Made by a program: the position numbers and the translations under genes
Assembly: GCA_035439505.1 (NCBI GenBank)
Contig: DAORKJ010000018.1
Coordinates: 1 to 50,904, forward strand
Length of the DNA stretch: 50,904 bases
DNA from: UBA7236 sp035439505
GTDB taxonomy: Bacteria > Bacteroidota > Bacteroidia > Chitinophagales > BACL12
Direction of reading: 5' to 3'
In this document: positions 32,761 to 41,077 of the stretch, piece by piece
How the letters are laid out: every line of letters begins with the position of its first letter
How positions within the stretch are numbered: the first letter of the stretch is position 1
The notes under the pieces: model-generated
What the model saw: only the letters and a program-made list of their open reading frames with translations
The model's database searches: none
What the model was told of the DNA's origin: nothing

Positions 32761-33968
32761 TATTTGCCTAACCCTTGCGATAAATCATCAATAATATCCT
32801 GCACATTTTCAATACCTACACTTAAACGCACCAGACCATCGGTTATACCTGCAGCCACTCTCCTGTCGCGCGGAACATTTACGTGTGTCATACTCGCAGG
32901 GTGTTGAATTAATGTATCTAAAGTGCCCAGCGATGTAACCATTTTACAAACCTTTACTTTATTCATCAATTTAATACCGGCTTTTAGTCCCCCTTTTAAT
33001 TCAAAGCTCAACATTCCACTGTGAGCTAGCATTTGTTTTTTGATAATATTCTTTTGAGGATGTTGTTTATTCCCACAATAATTTACTTGAGAAACGTATT
33101 TATTGGCACTGAGAAACGCCGCCACTTTTTTAGCATTTTCGCAATGACGTTCCATTCGCAATTCAAGCGTTTTGAGTCCTTGTAATAATAGCCAACTATC
33201 GAATGCGTTTGAATTAGCTCCTAATAATTTTACTTTATTCCATATCTCATTTTTCATAAAAGGAATATCCAAGCCAATAACAACCCCTCCTAATCCACTG
33301 CCGTGACCATTAAGGTATTTAGTTGCAGAATGCACTGAGAAATCGGCACCTAATAACAGTGGTCGCTGACAATAAGGAGATGAAAAAGTATTATCTACAG
33401 CAACACGACAGCCATATTTTTTTGCTATTGCAGCTATTGATTGAATATCAAATATTTCCATCATAGGATTTGATGGTGTTTCGATATATATCAATTTTAC
33501 CTGTTTATTGTTTTTTAAAATTGTTGTTACGGCTTTTAAATCATTTAAATCGCAACGCGTAATATTAATATTCCAATCGCGTAATTGTTTTTGCATCAGT
33601 TCGTCAGTGGTACCATATAGCTGGTTTTGGGTAAGAATGGTATCTCCTGCCTTAGCACATGATAACAATACGGCGGCAATAGCTGCCATTCCACTACTAA
33701 ATAATTGCGCTTTCGCTTTGTGTTCGCTGCCAAAGGTTTCCATAGCGGCAATTTTCTCCTCTGCCATAGTTACAGTTGGATTGCCCCAACGCGAATACAC
33801 ATAACCTTTATGATGGTCGTCAAATAAACTCAATGCATGGTCGGTTGACTCAAATGTATAGGCAGTAGTGGCATATATAGGTTCGTTATGCGGTAGGATA
33901 ATTTTATCAGTTTTACCCGGTTGAACGCATAATGAACCAAAGCCTGTCTTTTTTGTAGTTTTTGCCAT
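32760..33968 (-). CDS. Trans-sulfuration-type PLP enzyme (Cys/Met metabolism family)
   Basis: 402 aa, cytoplasmic, of the cystathionine gamma-synthase/gamma-lyase fold. PLP lysine K217 in SVHSATKYLNGHGSG, YSRWGNPT near residue 58, and ETPSNPMMEIFDI. The loop corresponding to methionine gamma-lyase LYGC reads LYGT (T120), so the Cys typical of that enzyme is absent. Candidates are cystathionine gamma-lyase, gamma-synthase or O-acyl-homoserine sulfhydrylase, and sequence reading does not separate them. Stands alone; convergent with fabD. Confidence 0.88.
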   Translation of the reverse strand: MAKTTKKTGFGSLCVQPGKTDKIILPHNEPIYATTAYTFESTDHALSLFDDHHKGYVYSRWGNPTVTMAEEKIAAMETFGSEHKAKAQLFSSGMAAIAAVLLSCAKAGDTILTQNQLYGTTDELMQKQLRDWNINITRCDLNDLKAVTTILKNNKQVKLIYIETPSNPMMEIFDIQSIAAIAKKYGCRVAVDNTFSSPYCQRPLLLGADFSVHSATKYLNGHGSGLGGVVIGLDIPFMKNEIWNKVKLLGANSNAFDSWLLLQGLKTLELRMERHCENAKKVAAFLSANKYVSQVNYCGNKQHPQKNIIKKQMLAHSGMLSFELKGGLKAGIKLMNKVKVCKMVTSLGTLDTLIQHPASMTHVNVPRDRRVAAGITDGLVRLSVGIENVQDIIDDLSQGLGK

Positions 33969-34095
33969 ATTTAATGGATTTTTTGCATCACAAAGCTAAT
34001 TTATTTTCAATTAGTTAATTGCGCAGATATAATTAGGATAAACTGAACAGAATTGCAGAATTTTGGGTTGTGCTTATAAACAAAACACTCAGGCA

Positions 34096-35388
34096 ATGCA
34101 ATATAAATTCAGTAATACTCAACTCCCTCGCATTGTAATAATAGGCGGTGGATTTGCAGGGTTAACCATGGTAAAAAAACTTAATAACCTACCCTACCGT
34201 GTAACGCTAATAGACAAAAATAATTATCACAATTTTCAGCCGCTTATGTATCAAATTGCTTCTGCGGGATTAACAGCAGAAAGCATAGCCTTTCCCTTGC
34301 GGAGAAAAATTGGTAAGTATCCCAATATTATTTTTCGATTAGCTGAAGTTACCTCAATTGATAAACAACATAAAACTGTTCATACAACTATTGGTGAAAT
34401 TGCTTATGATTATTTAGTAATTGCAACAGGTGCAACAACCAATTTTTATGGCAACAAAAATCTGGAAACAAAAAGTTTAACCTTAAAGTCCATTCCTGAA
34501 GCGCTTACCATGCGCAGTGCAATTTTGCAACAGTTCGAAAATGCAGTAATTCAATCCGCAGGAAAACCCGAAAATCAGAATCTTAATTTTATCATTGTTG
34601 GCGGTGGCCCAACAGGAGTTGAACTTGCCGGAGCATTAGCAGAAATAAAAAAGAACGTACTACCGGCAGATTACCGCGAATTGGATCCTGCTAAAATGGA
34701 AGTGCATCTGGTTGAAGGCAGTGGCCGCGTTTTGCCAACTATGTCGGAAAAATCATCCAAACTGGCAAAAAAATATTTGGAGCAATTGGGCGTAAAAGTT
34801 TGGCTCAACACGTTGGTAAACGATTACACCGGTCACGAATTATTATTAAAAGATGGCAGTTCAATTGCTGCTGAAAATGTTATTTGGACGGCAGGAGTAA
34901 AAGGGGCTACTATTAATGGCATTAATTCGGATGCAATTACAAAAGGAAACAGGATTTTGGTTGATGGATTCAACCAGATTATAGGTGAAGAAAACATTTA
35001 TGCTATTGGTGATATAGCGTTAATGCAGACTGATAGTGCCTATCCAAACGGTCATCCGGGAGTAGCACAAGTGGCGATGCAACAAGCAGATAATTTGGTT
35101 GACAATTTTAAACGTTTGCACAAGAATAAATCGCTGCAACCTTTTATTTATCGTAACAAAGGAAATATGGCAACCGTTGGAAGACATCGTGCAGTTGTCG
35201 ATTTACCCTTTTATTCCTTCGGCGGTTATTTTGCCTGGTATATTTGGATGTTTATCCATTTAATGTCATTAGTAGGATTTCGCAACCGATTTATGGTATT
35301 TATAAACTGGATGTGGAATTACATTACGTACGACAGAGCACTACGCATTATTATTAATAATACGGGAAATACTAAACAGACTGGATAA
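34096..35388 (+). CDS. Type II NADH dehydrogenase-like FAD oxidoreductase
   Basis: 430 aa from the ATG at 34096; a TTG 11 codons earlier is the alternative. Two dinucleotide-binding motifs: IVIIGGGFAGLTMV near the N-terminus for FAD and FIIVGGGPTGVELAGALAEI in the middle for NADH, then NIYAIGDIAL. The C-terminal helices (AWYIWMFIHLMSLVGFRNRF, VFINWMWNYITYDRAL) are hydrophobic and amphipathic, as in NDH-2 enzymes that sit on the inner face of the membrane and pass electrons to menaquinone without pumping protons. The menaquinone genes in this window provide the expected acceptor. Confidence 0.9.
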   Translation: MQYKFSNTQLPRIVIIGGGFAGLTMVKKLNNLPYRVTLIDKNNYHNFQPLMYQIASAGLTAESIAFPLRRKIGKYPNIIFRLAEVTSIDKQHKTVHTTIGEIAYDYLVIATGATTNFYGNKNLETKSLTLKSIPEALTMRSAILQQFENAVIQSAGKPENQNLNFIIVGGGPTGVELAGALAEIKKNVLPADYRELDPAKMEVHLVEGSGRVLPTMSEKSSKLAKKYLEQLGVKVWLNTLVNDYTGHELLLKDGSSIAAENVIWTAGVKGATINGINSDAITKGNRILVDGFNQIIGEENIYAIGDIALMQTDSAYPNGHPGVAQVAMQQADNLVDNFKRLHKNKSLQPFIYRNKGNMATVGRHRAVVDLPFYSFGGYFAWYIWMFIHLMSLVGFRNRFMVFINWMWNYITYDRALRIIINNTGNTKQTG

Positions 35389-36042
35389 TTAATAAATATC
35401 CCAAAGAAGAATACGAACACCGGTATTGATATGATAACTCATACCAAAATCGTTACCGATAAAATCGTTGTTCACCTGAGTTACAGGAATTTCAGTTTTG
35501 GCTTCAAAATACCACCAGAAACGGCCGCGAACTGTCCAGTCAACACCAAATCCTACCGGGATTCTAACGCTCATATTAGATTGTACTAAAGGAGTTCCTA
35601 GTGGTGGAGCAAATATGGTATCTACATAAGTACCTAAGCTCATTTTCGAATTTACCATCCACAAGCTGGCACCAACTAAACCATAGAACGCAAAATAATC
35701 ATCGGCATCGGTTTGGAAAAAGTATCTGCGATAGTCCGCATCTATTGATATTACATTCGCTTTTAGTACTGAAGGAACCGTATCGGTAAACAATCCTGTT
35801 GAATCATAAACAACAAATTGCCATGTTTCGTTAGGTAACATATTGAAACCACCGCCCAAAGTAGCCATGTTGCGGTCGTAATCACCAAAATGAAAGGCAC
35901 CTCTTGCGTTTACCCCATAACCTATCAAGTCCTCCGTTAAAAAACCGCCTACATCACCCATTACCCAAAGCTGAGCAAATGATGTTCGTGCAGAAAATAA
36001 AGTCGCAATTGTAACAAGCAGTGTAAGTGTCAATTTTTTCAT
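35389..36042 (-). CDS. Predicted outer-membrane beta-barrel protein
   Basis: 217 aa from the ATG at 36042, which begins a good signal peptide (KKLTLTLLVTIATLFSARTSFA-Q). The frame extends 25 codons further upstream but without signal-like character. The mature part alternates aromatic and small residues in short strands (VNARGAFHFGD, WWYFEAKTEIPVTQV, SYHINTGVRILLWDIY) and ends in an aromatic residue, as outer-membrane barrels do. It is convergent with the NDH-2 gene, stop against stop. Function unknown. Confidence 0.75.
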   Translation of the reverse strand: MKKLTLTLLVTIATLFSARTSFAQLWVMGDVGGFLTEDLIGYGVNARGAFHFGDYDRNMATLGGGFNMLPNETWQFVVYDSTGLFTDTVPSVLKANVISIDADYRRYFFQTDADDYFAFYGLVGASLWMVNSKMSLGTYVDTIFAPPLGTPLVQSNMSVRIPVGFGVDWTVRGRFWWYFEAKTEIPVTQVNNDFIGNDFGMSYHINTGVRILLWDIY

Positions 36043-36192
36043 ACTCAAGATATTGATTAGCTGTAAGGGGCAGTTTTCTGCACAATACTGCACAAAATAA
36101 ACGTTTTTTGATTGCAAATTAAAATTCTATCTGCACAACAAGCCTGAAATTGTCCTCCACAAATGACAATAGCTTAATTTTGGTATAAAAAA

Positions 36193-36894
36193 ATGGCTAA
36201 AACAATTATTATTACCGGTGCCGATGGTGGGCTGGGAAGCGCTGTAACAGCGGAATTGCTGAAAAATGGTCACCAGCTGATAGCCAGTGCGGTATCCCAA
36301 AAAAGTATCGATAAACTTCAAAGCCTGTTTCCTGAGGCTTTTGGAAAGCAACTAAAGGCTGTAATAGCTGATTTATCGGACGAATCGGCGATAGATAATT
36401 TGTTTCATCAAGGCGAAAACATTGGTGGTTTGGTGCATTTAGCCGGTGGTTACACGGCAGGAGCTTCAATTGCCGATTACAGTTTGCAGGATTACCAACA
36501 CTTGATGAACCTTAATGTTTTGCCCACATTTTTACTGCTAAAAAAGATTGTTCCGGTATTAAAAACTAATGGCGGAGGCTCCATTGTTACAGTTGGCGCA
36601 AAACCTGCCATTCATCAAAGTGCAGGGAACGCTGTTTATGCCGCGAGCAAAAGTGCCGTTATTACACTTACCTTAAGCACTGCCGAAGAAGGTCGGGAAT
36701 TTAATATCCGCGCAAATTGTATTGCACCGGCTACATTACAAACACCCAATAATTTAAGTTGGGCTACACCTGAACAATTTAAAACATTTACACCAATTAC
36801 AGATGTAGCAGCAGTAATCGCATTTCTGCAATCAGACGAAGGAGTTGGCATCAATGGAATGGTAATTCCAATGTATAATAAACTACCTGCCTGA
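36193..36894 (+). CDS. Short-chain dehydrogenase/reductase with altered catalytic serine
   Basis: 233 aa Rossmann-fold SDR. Nucleotide motif TGADGGLG (8-15), VHLAGG, and YAASK giving Y149 and K153. The residue 13 before the Tyr, normally the catalytic Ser, is Ala136 (in TVGAKPA), so the triad is incomplete and the activity may be unusual or reduced. Substrate unknown. Divergent from the barrel gene; 41 bp before the exonuclease gene on the same strand. Confidence 0.88.
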   Translation: MAKTIIITGADGGLGSAVTAELLKNGHQLIASAVSQKSIDKLQSLFPEAFGKQLKAVIADLSDESAIDNLFHQGENIGGLVHLAGGYTAGASIADYSLQDYQHLMNLNVLPTFLLLKKIVPVLKTNGGGSIVTVGAKPAIHQSAGNAVYAASKSAVITLTLSTAEEGREFNIRANCIAPATLQTPNNLSWATPEQFKTFTPITDVAAVIAFLQSDEGVGINGMVIPMYNKLPA

Positions 36895-36935
36895 TTTTTA
36901 TTTATTTTCACCCAAAAATTGTAATTCCCTTAATT

Positions 36936-37658
36936 ATGCTTAAAAATGTAAATCCCGAAGCCCTGTTCTTTTTCGACATCGAAACTGTTCCGGGCAATCC
37001 AGACTACCATGAATTGTCCCCTGACTTTCGAAAACTTTTTGACGACAAAGTTGGACGGTTTAAAAAAGAAGAAGAAAACCCTGCAGATTATTATTTTTCT
37101 AAAGCCGGCATATTAGCTGAATTTGGAAAAGTGATTGTAATATCCTGCGGATACCTGCAAAAAAAAGGCGAAGCCTACATCTTACAGATTAAAACATTTA
37201 GTAATCACGATGAAAAATTATTGCTGGAATCGTTTTTACCAACCCTGATTAATGTCTCCAAAAACGATTACCAATTGTGCGGACATAATATTCGGGAATT
37301 CGATGTACCATGGTTATGCCGACGGTTTTTAATTAACGGATTACCACTACCCCCGGTATTAGATATTTATGGTAAAAAACCATGGGAAGTAAATCATGTA
37401 GATACACTCGACTTATGGAAATTTGGTGATTTTAAACATTATACTTCTTTACATTTATTAGCCAATGTGTTAAATGTGCCAACACCAAAAGATGATATTG
37501 ATGGTAGTATGGTAGGTGCCGTTTATTGGAAAGAAAATAATTTATCCAGAATTGCAAAATACTGTAGTAAAGATGTTATTGCCGTTGCACAAATTATTAT
37601 GCGATTAAAAGGATTACCATTAATCAACGATGAAAATATCGTTTTTCAGGAAACATAA
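36936..37658 (+). CDS. DEDDy-type 3'-5' exonuclease (PolB-exonuclease-like)
   Basis: 240 aa, cytoplasmic. FFFDIETVPG puts the first acidic pair at D14 and E16, GHNIREFDVPWLCRRF carries the second aspartate motif, and YCSKDV gives the final Y-x3-D. This matches the predicted 3'-5' exonucleases related to the PolB proofreading domain. It stands alone without polymerase, so it is probably a DNA repair or RNA processing nuclease. Downstream lies a hairpin that serves the convergent Hsp20 gene. Confidence 0.88.
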   Translation: MLKNVNPEALFFFDIETVPGNPDYHELSPDFRKLFDDKVGRFKKEEENPADYYFSKAGILAEFGKVIVISCGYLQKKGEAYILQIKTFSNHDEKLLLESFLPTLINVSKNDYQLCGHNIREFDVPWLCRRFLINGLPLPPVLDIYGKKPWEVNHVDTLDLWKFGDFKHYTSLHLLANVLNVPTPKDDIDGSMVGAVYWKENNLSRIAKYCSKDVIAVAQIIMRLKGLPLINDENIVFQET

Positions 37659-37660
37659 AA

Positions 37661-37687
37661 AAATGCCCGGCAAACCACCGGGCATTT
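37661..37687 (-). terminator. Rho-independent terminator of the Hsp20 gene
   Basis: AAATGCCCGG and CCGGGCATTT form a perfect 10-bp stem with a 7-base loop. On the minus strand it is followed by a run of seven T counting the last stem bases, so it mainly terminates the Hsp20 transcript. Confidence 0.88.
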
Positions 37688-37719
37688 CTAAAACTAAGTA
37701 CTGATAAAAACCTGATTAT

Positions 37720-38151
37720 CTATTTCACTTCAACCTTTTTTACAGGTGCAACTGCTATGCTTGTTTTAGGGATAACAATTGTAAGTACTCCATTTACATA
37801 TGTAGCATCAATTTCACCGTCTTTTACATTTTCAGGAAGCGTAAACATTCTGGAGAATGACATACAACTAAACTCTTTACGTGTATAGTTTTTTTCTTCC
37901 TCCATTTTTTCATCGGCGCGTTCTGCATAAATGGAAAGCATACCATCTTTTACTTCAACTTTAAAATCTTCTTTTTTCATACCGGGAACCGCAACTTCCA
38001 ATTCATACGTTTTTTCATTTTCTATTACATTTACCGCAGGCATCCGTTCGGTAGTGAAAAAGTTATCGCCAAATAACTTGTCAGTATTAAAGAAATCTGA
38101 CAAATAGTTGCTGCTGAATGGCGATGTCCAACCTTTTTTAACCAGTGTCAT
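37720..38151 (-). CDS. Hsp20/alpha-crystallin small heat shock protein
   Basis: 143 aa. The alpha-crystallin domain (about 37-130) includes PAVNVIENEKTYELEVAVPGMKKEDFKVEVKDG and the conserved A-x-x-x-n-G-V-L signature as DATYVNGVLTIVIPK. Short N-terminal arm with FFNTDKLFG; ends in KKVEVK. ATP-independent holdase, cytoplasmic. Its own promoter box lies 40 bp upstream and a strong terminator follows, so it is monocistronic. Confidence 0.94.
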   Translation of the reverse strand: MTLVKKGWTSPFSSNYLSDFFNTDKLFGDNFFTTERMPAVNVIENEKTYELEVAVPGMKKEDFKVEVKDGMLSIYAERADEKMEEEKNYTRKEFSCMSFSRMFTLPENVKDGEIDATYVNGVLTIVIPKTSIAVAPVKKVEVK

Positions 38152-38190
38152 AACATTTCATTTAATGGGTTAACTGAATATTTTACAATT

Positions 38191-38198
38191 CAAAAATA
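38191..38198 (-). promoter_or_regulatory. -7 promoter box (TATTTTTG) of the Hsp20 gene
   Basis: Minus-strand exact match to TAnnTTTG, 39 bp before the Hsp20 ATG. No CIRCE-type inverted repeat is visible in this region. Confidence 0.4.
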
Positions 38199-38347
38199 TA
38201 GGCATTATTAAGGCTGTCGGTATGACTTAAACAGCCTGATATGATTGATTTTTATCAATTTTTTTGAAATGTATTACGGTCATTATTCACAATGAAATCA
38301 TGGCATATTGTTTGCTTTCAAGCACCATATTAAATACCTTTGGAAAA

Positions 38348-39724
38348 ATGCACAAATTAATGCGATACTCATTACTTTTCATTGCACTTTTAAAGCTGCA
38401 AATCAGCTATGCTCAAACAGGAAAATTAGCGTTGAATTTTGGTAACAATGGCGTAATTATTACCGATTTACAACAAAGTGCCGATTATGCTACAGCAATT
38501 ACCATGGATAAATCGGGTAATGTATTAGTTGCAGGCACTACCGAAAAAGGATATGATGCAGGCAAACAGGTTTTTGTTGCTCAATATAATAATAAAGGGC
38601 AACTACAAACTAATTTTGGTAAAAATGGTAAAATATTAATTCCGGTTGCACATCAAATTAGTATAACCAAAATTATGATGCAATATGATGGCAAAATATT
38701 AATTGGCGGCACAGCTAATGAAAAAGATAAAACACCTGAATTTTTTATGCTGCGATTATTGGCAGATGGTACACCTGATAAAACTTTCGGTATAAATGGG
38801 CTGGCAAAAAGTAAATTCGGCACCGCATATCCCACAGTTAAAAGTAATTATGTAATCAACGATTTTGACCTCGATTTTTATAATAACATAATTGCAGTTG
38901 GTGGAAACAATAGTATTATGTTAGACCAAACTGCTATAATAAAATTCACACCAAGTGGAATTATCGATGAAAACTTTTTATTTGAAGGGATGTATGTTGG
39001 GTCATTTCCTATTACCAATAGCAACAATAAAAATGTTATTAATAATTCCTGCACAGCTACAAAAGTAGTTGCGTTAAGCAATGGCACTTACCTGATTGGA
39101 GGCACGCAATATATGTCGAATGCCAAAAGTGCATTTCAAAATTTTACCGTTCAACGAATATTAAGCAATGGGTCAGCCGACACCACATTTAACTATGGTA
39201 AAGCATTTACAGGCGGATTTGATGAAGCTTCAGATGAACTTTCAGATATTATGGTAAACGCCAACGGGAATTATATCCTAGTGGGTACAACCGATGCCGG
39301 TGATCAGGATTTTGGCTGTATGGCACTCAATAAAATGGGATTTTTGGATTACAGTGCTTTCGGTGATGTTTCAAAAAAATATGGTATTACCGGAAAAACA
39401 CAAACGGGGTTTGCAAAAAAAGGTAATCAGGAAGCCGTAAGCAGTGTTATGTTACCCGATGGTAAATTTGTTGTTGTGGGTAAGGGTGGAAGTATTGAAG
39501 AAGAAATAGTAATTGCCCGTTATTTACCGAATGGTAAGTTAGATGAAACTTTTGGTGATGATGGAAAAACAGTATTTACTCCTGCCGGCAAAACTGAGAG
39601 CGACTTTTTTGATATCTACGAAGCTGTTTTAGACTATGAAGGTAATCTGCTTGTAGTGGGTTGGTTATCCTCAAAAAACAGCGGCACTTCGGCGGATATT
39701 TTTATCGTTGCATTTACATTATAA
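38348..39724 (+). CDS. Secreted delta-60 repeat (beta-propeller-like) protein
   Basis: 458 aa from the ATG at 38348 (another at 38360); the longer frame from 38264 has no signal-like start. A signal peptide with RYSLLFIALLKLQISYA-Q is followed by about six delta-60 repeats, each ending in a motif like LNFGNNG, NFGKNGK, TFGINGL or TFGDDGK, interleaved with strands such as GNVLVAGTT and GKFVVVGKGG. The repeats build a propeller-like structure in secreted Bacteroidota proteins of unknown role. No T9SS C-terminal domain is present, so it probably stays in the periplasm or uses another route. Confidence 0.82.
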   Translation: MHKLMRYSLLFIALLKLQISYAQTGKLALNFGNNGVIITDLQQSADYATAITMDKSGNVLVAGTTEKGYDAGKQVFVAQYNNKGQLQTNFGKNGKILIPVAHQISITKIMMQYDGKILIGGTANEKDKTPEFFMLRLLADGTPDKTFGINGLAKSKFGTAYPTVKSNYVINDFDLDFYNNIIAVGGNNSIMLDQTAIIKFTPSGIIDENFLFEGMYVGSFPITNSNNKNVINNSCTATKVVALSNGTYLIGGTQYMSNAKSAFQNFTVQRILSNGSADTTFNYGKAFTGGFDEASDELSDIMVNANGNYILVGTTDAGDQDFGCMALNKMGFLDYSAFGDVSKKYGITGKTQTGFAKKGNQEAVSSVMLPDGKFVVVGKGGSIEEEIVIARYLPNGKLDETFGDDGKTVFTPAGKTESDFFDIYEAVLDYEGNLLVVGWLSSKNSGTSADIFIVAFTL

Positions 39725-39766
39725 CCATACAAGCAACGTATTGAAATAAACCTTCATCTGCCTGAT

Positions 39767-39864
39767 ATGCTGCACTTGTTTTCAGGATTTGGTTTGCATA
39801 AACAAAGTAAATGGTATTTATTAATTACTATTTGTCTTTTATTCATTGAAATAGCAATTGCCCT
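39767..39864 (+). CDS. Possible 5' fragment of a gene cut by the assembly gap
   Basis: An ATG at 39767 starts a frame with a basic then hydrophobic stretch (KQSKWYLLITICLLFIEIAIA) that resembles a signal peptide or membrane anchor, and runs into the 100-N gap. The bases after the gap are open in more than one frame. In one of them, EKFLKSRANKMVDR then a stop at about 40011 looks like a plausible protein end. The evidence is thin: the whole gene, if real, cannot be reconstructed. Confidence 0.3.
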
Positions 39865-39964
39865 NNNNNNNNNNNNNNNNNNNNNNNNNNNNNNNNNNNN
39901 NNNNNNNNNNNNNNNNNNNNNNNNNNNNNNNNNNNNNNNNNNNNNNNNNNNNNNNNNNNNNNNN
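39865..39964. other. Assembly gap (100 N)
   Basis: Exactly 100 unknown bases, placeholder length. The interval 39725-40093 between the delta-60 gene and the aspartic protease gene holds, besides this gap, only the possible gene fragment and a promoter box. Confidence 0.99.
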
Positions 39965-40080
39965 CTGAAAAATTCCTTAAATCCCGGGCCAATAAAATGG
40001 TTGACAGGTAAAAAATGTCCGTTTACCGTCAATAAATGTTTAATTATGTTAAGATGATTAGGTTTACAGGCAGAATGAAT

Positions 40081-40088
40081 TACATTTG
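40081..40088 (+). promoter_or_regulatory. -7 promoter box (TACATTTG) just before a TTG start
   Basis: Exact TAnnTTTG match ending 5 bases before the TTG start codon of the aspartic protease gene; an in-frame stop at 40076 limits how far upstream the gene could begin. Confidence 0.4.
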
Positions 40089-40093
40089 TTCGC

Positions 40094-41077
40094 TTGAAAA
40101 TCGGTAGTTATATCCTTGCACTTATAACATGTATATTGCTCTATGGCAGTAGTATAGCCTTAGCAGGTGTACCACCCGTTCCGGATACCGATAAAGGCTT
40201 CGACGACCCAATTCCGCAAGGCGAATTTGATGAGTTATTTATCCCTTTAAAAAGGGTACAGAATTTATTCCTCGTTGAGGCAAGGGTCGATTCACTCATT
40301 GGGAATTTTATTTTAGATACTGGTGCTCCTCATTTGGTTTTAAACAAAACCTATTTTACTGAAGGCCGAAAAGCAGAGGGTGAAGGCGTTTCGTACGGTA
40401 TTACAGGCGGCGGAAATACTATTTTAAATACCACAATCGACTCACTCATCATCACAGATTTGTTTTACACTAACGTGGATGCAGATATTGTGAATTTAGG
40501 TCATTTAGAAGATGCAAGAGGTGTCAAAATATTAGGTTTATTGGGGGCATCCTTGTTTAAAGAAGTGGAAATGGAAATCGATTACCGCAACAATTTGCTC
40601 ATTTTATACAAACTCGATAAAGAAGGTAACAGGATTGTGGGAAATGAACGCACTCAATTACCCGATGTAGATGTGTCCATCGATATCACCAACGACATTA
40701 TTTTTATGGATGTAGTTGCCGCTGAAAAAAAGTTGCGATTTTGTCTCGACACCGGAGCTGAGCGTAATGTAATCAGTAATACACTGAGTAATAAAATCAT
40801 TAAACACTTTCAACTTACCACCCCGGGAGGTTTAACCGGTTCAAATGGCAACTCACAACTTATCCTGAACGGTCAAATGGATTCAGTAATAATAGGTGGC
40901 AAATCGTTTGTCGCTATGCCATTTATCCTTACTAACCTAAACTATTTACAGCTTGTTTACGATACTAATATTAACGGAATTCTCGGTTATGATTACCTTT
41001 CGAAAGGAATTGTAACCATTAATCATAAAAAGAAGCGATTAACCATGTATTTTTATACTGCGATTAAAACGGAATGA
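40094..41077 (+). CDS. Secreted two-lobed aspartic protease-like protein
   Basis: 327 aa starting at TTG 40094 (a stop lies six codons upstream and there is no in-frame ATG). Signal peptide about 1-24. Two retropepsin-like lobes: F-I-L-D-T-G-A with D75 and later LGLLGASLF, then F-C-L-D-T-G-A with D219 and GILGYDYL. Each has the Asp-Thr-Gly active triad and the hydrophobic-Gly pair of aspartic proteases, so both halves of a pepsin-type pseudodimer are in one chain. Function unknown; probably periplasmic or surface. Its stop overlaps the start of the CBM48 repeat gene by 4 bases. Confidence 0.85.
   Translation: MKIGSYILALITCILLYGSSIALAGVPPVPDTDKGFDDPIPQGEFDELFIPLKRVQNLFLVEARVDSLIGNFILDTGAPHLVLNKTYFTEGRKAEGEGVSYGITGGGNTILNTTIDSLIITDLFYTNVDADIVNLGHLEDARGVKILGLLGASLFKEVEMEIDYRNNLLILYKLDKEGNRIVGNERTQLPDVDVSIDITNDIIFMDVVAAEKKLRFCLDTGAERNVISNTLSNKIIKHFQLTTPGGLTGSNGNSQLILNGQMDSVIIGGKSFVAMPFILTNLNYLQLVYDTNINGILGYDYLSKGIVTINHKKKRLTMYFYTAIKTE

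Noticed and set aside
32760..33968. Methionine gamma-lyase
   Set aside because: The characteristic Cys after LYG is Thr, so only the broader trans-sulfuration family is supported.
34063..34095. TTG start giving an N-terminal MGCAYK, which looks lipoprotein-like
   Set aside because: No hydrophobic leader precedes the Cys; the ATG at 34096 gives the usual start just before the FAD motif.
38243..38267. ATTGAT/ATCAAT hairpin followed by T run as a terminator
   Set aside because: The stem is only six A/T-rich pairs and no plus-strand gene ends just before it.
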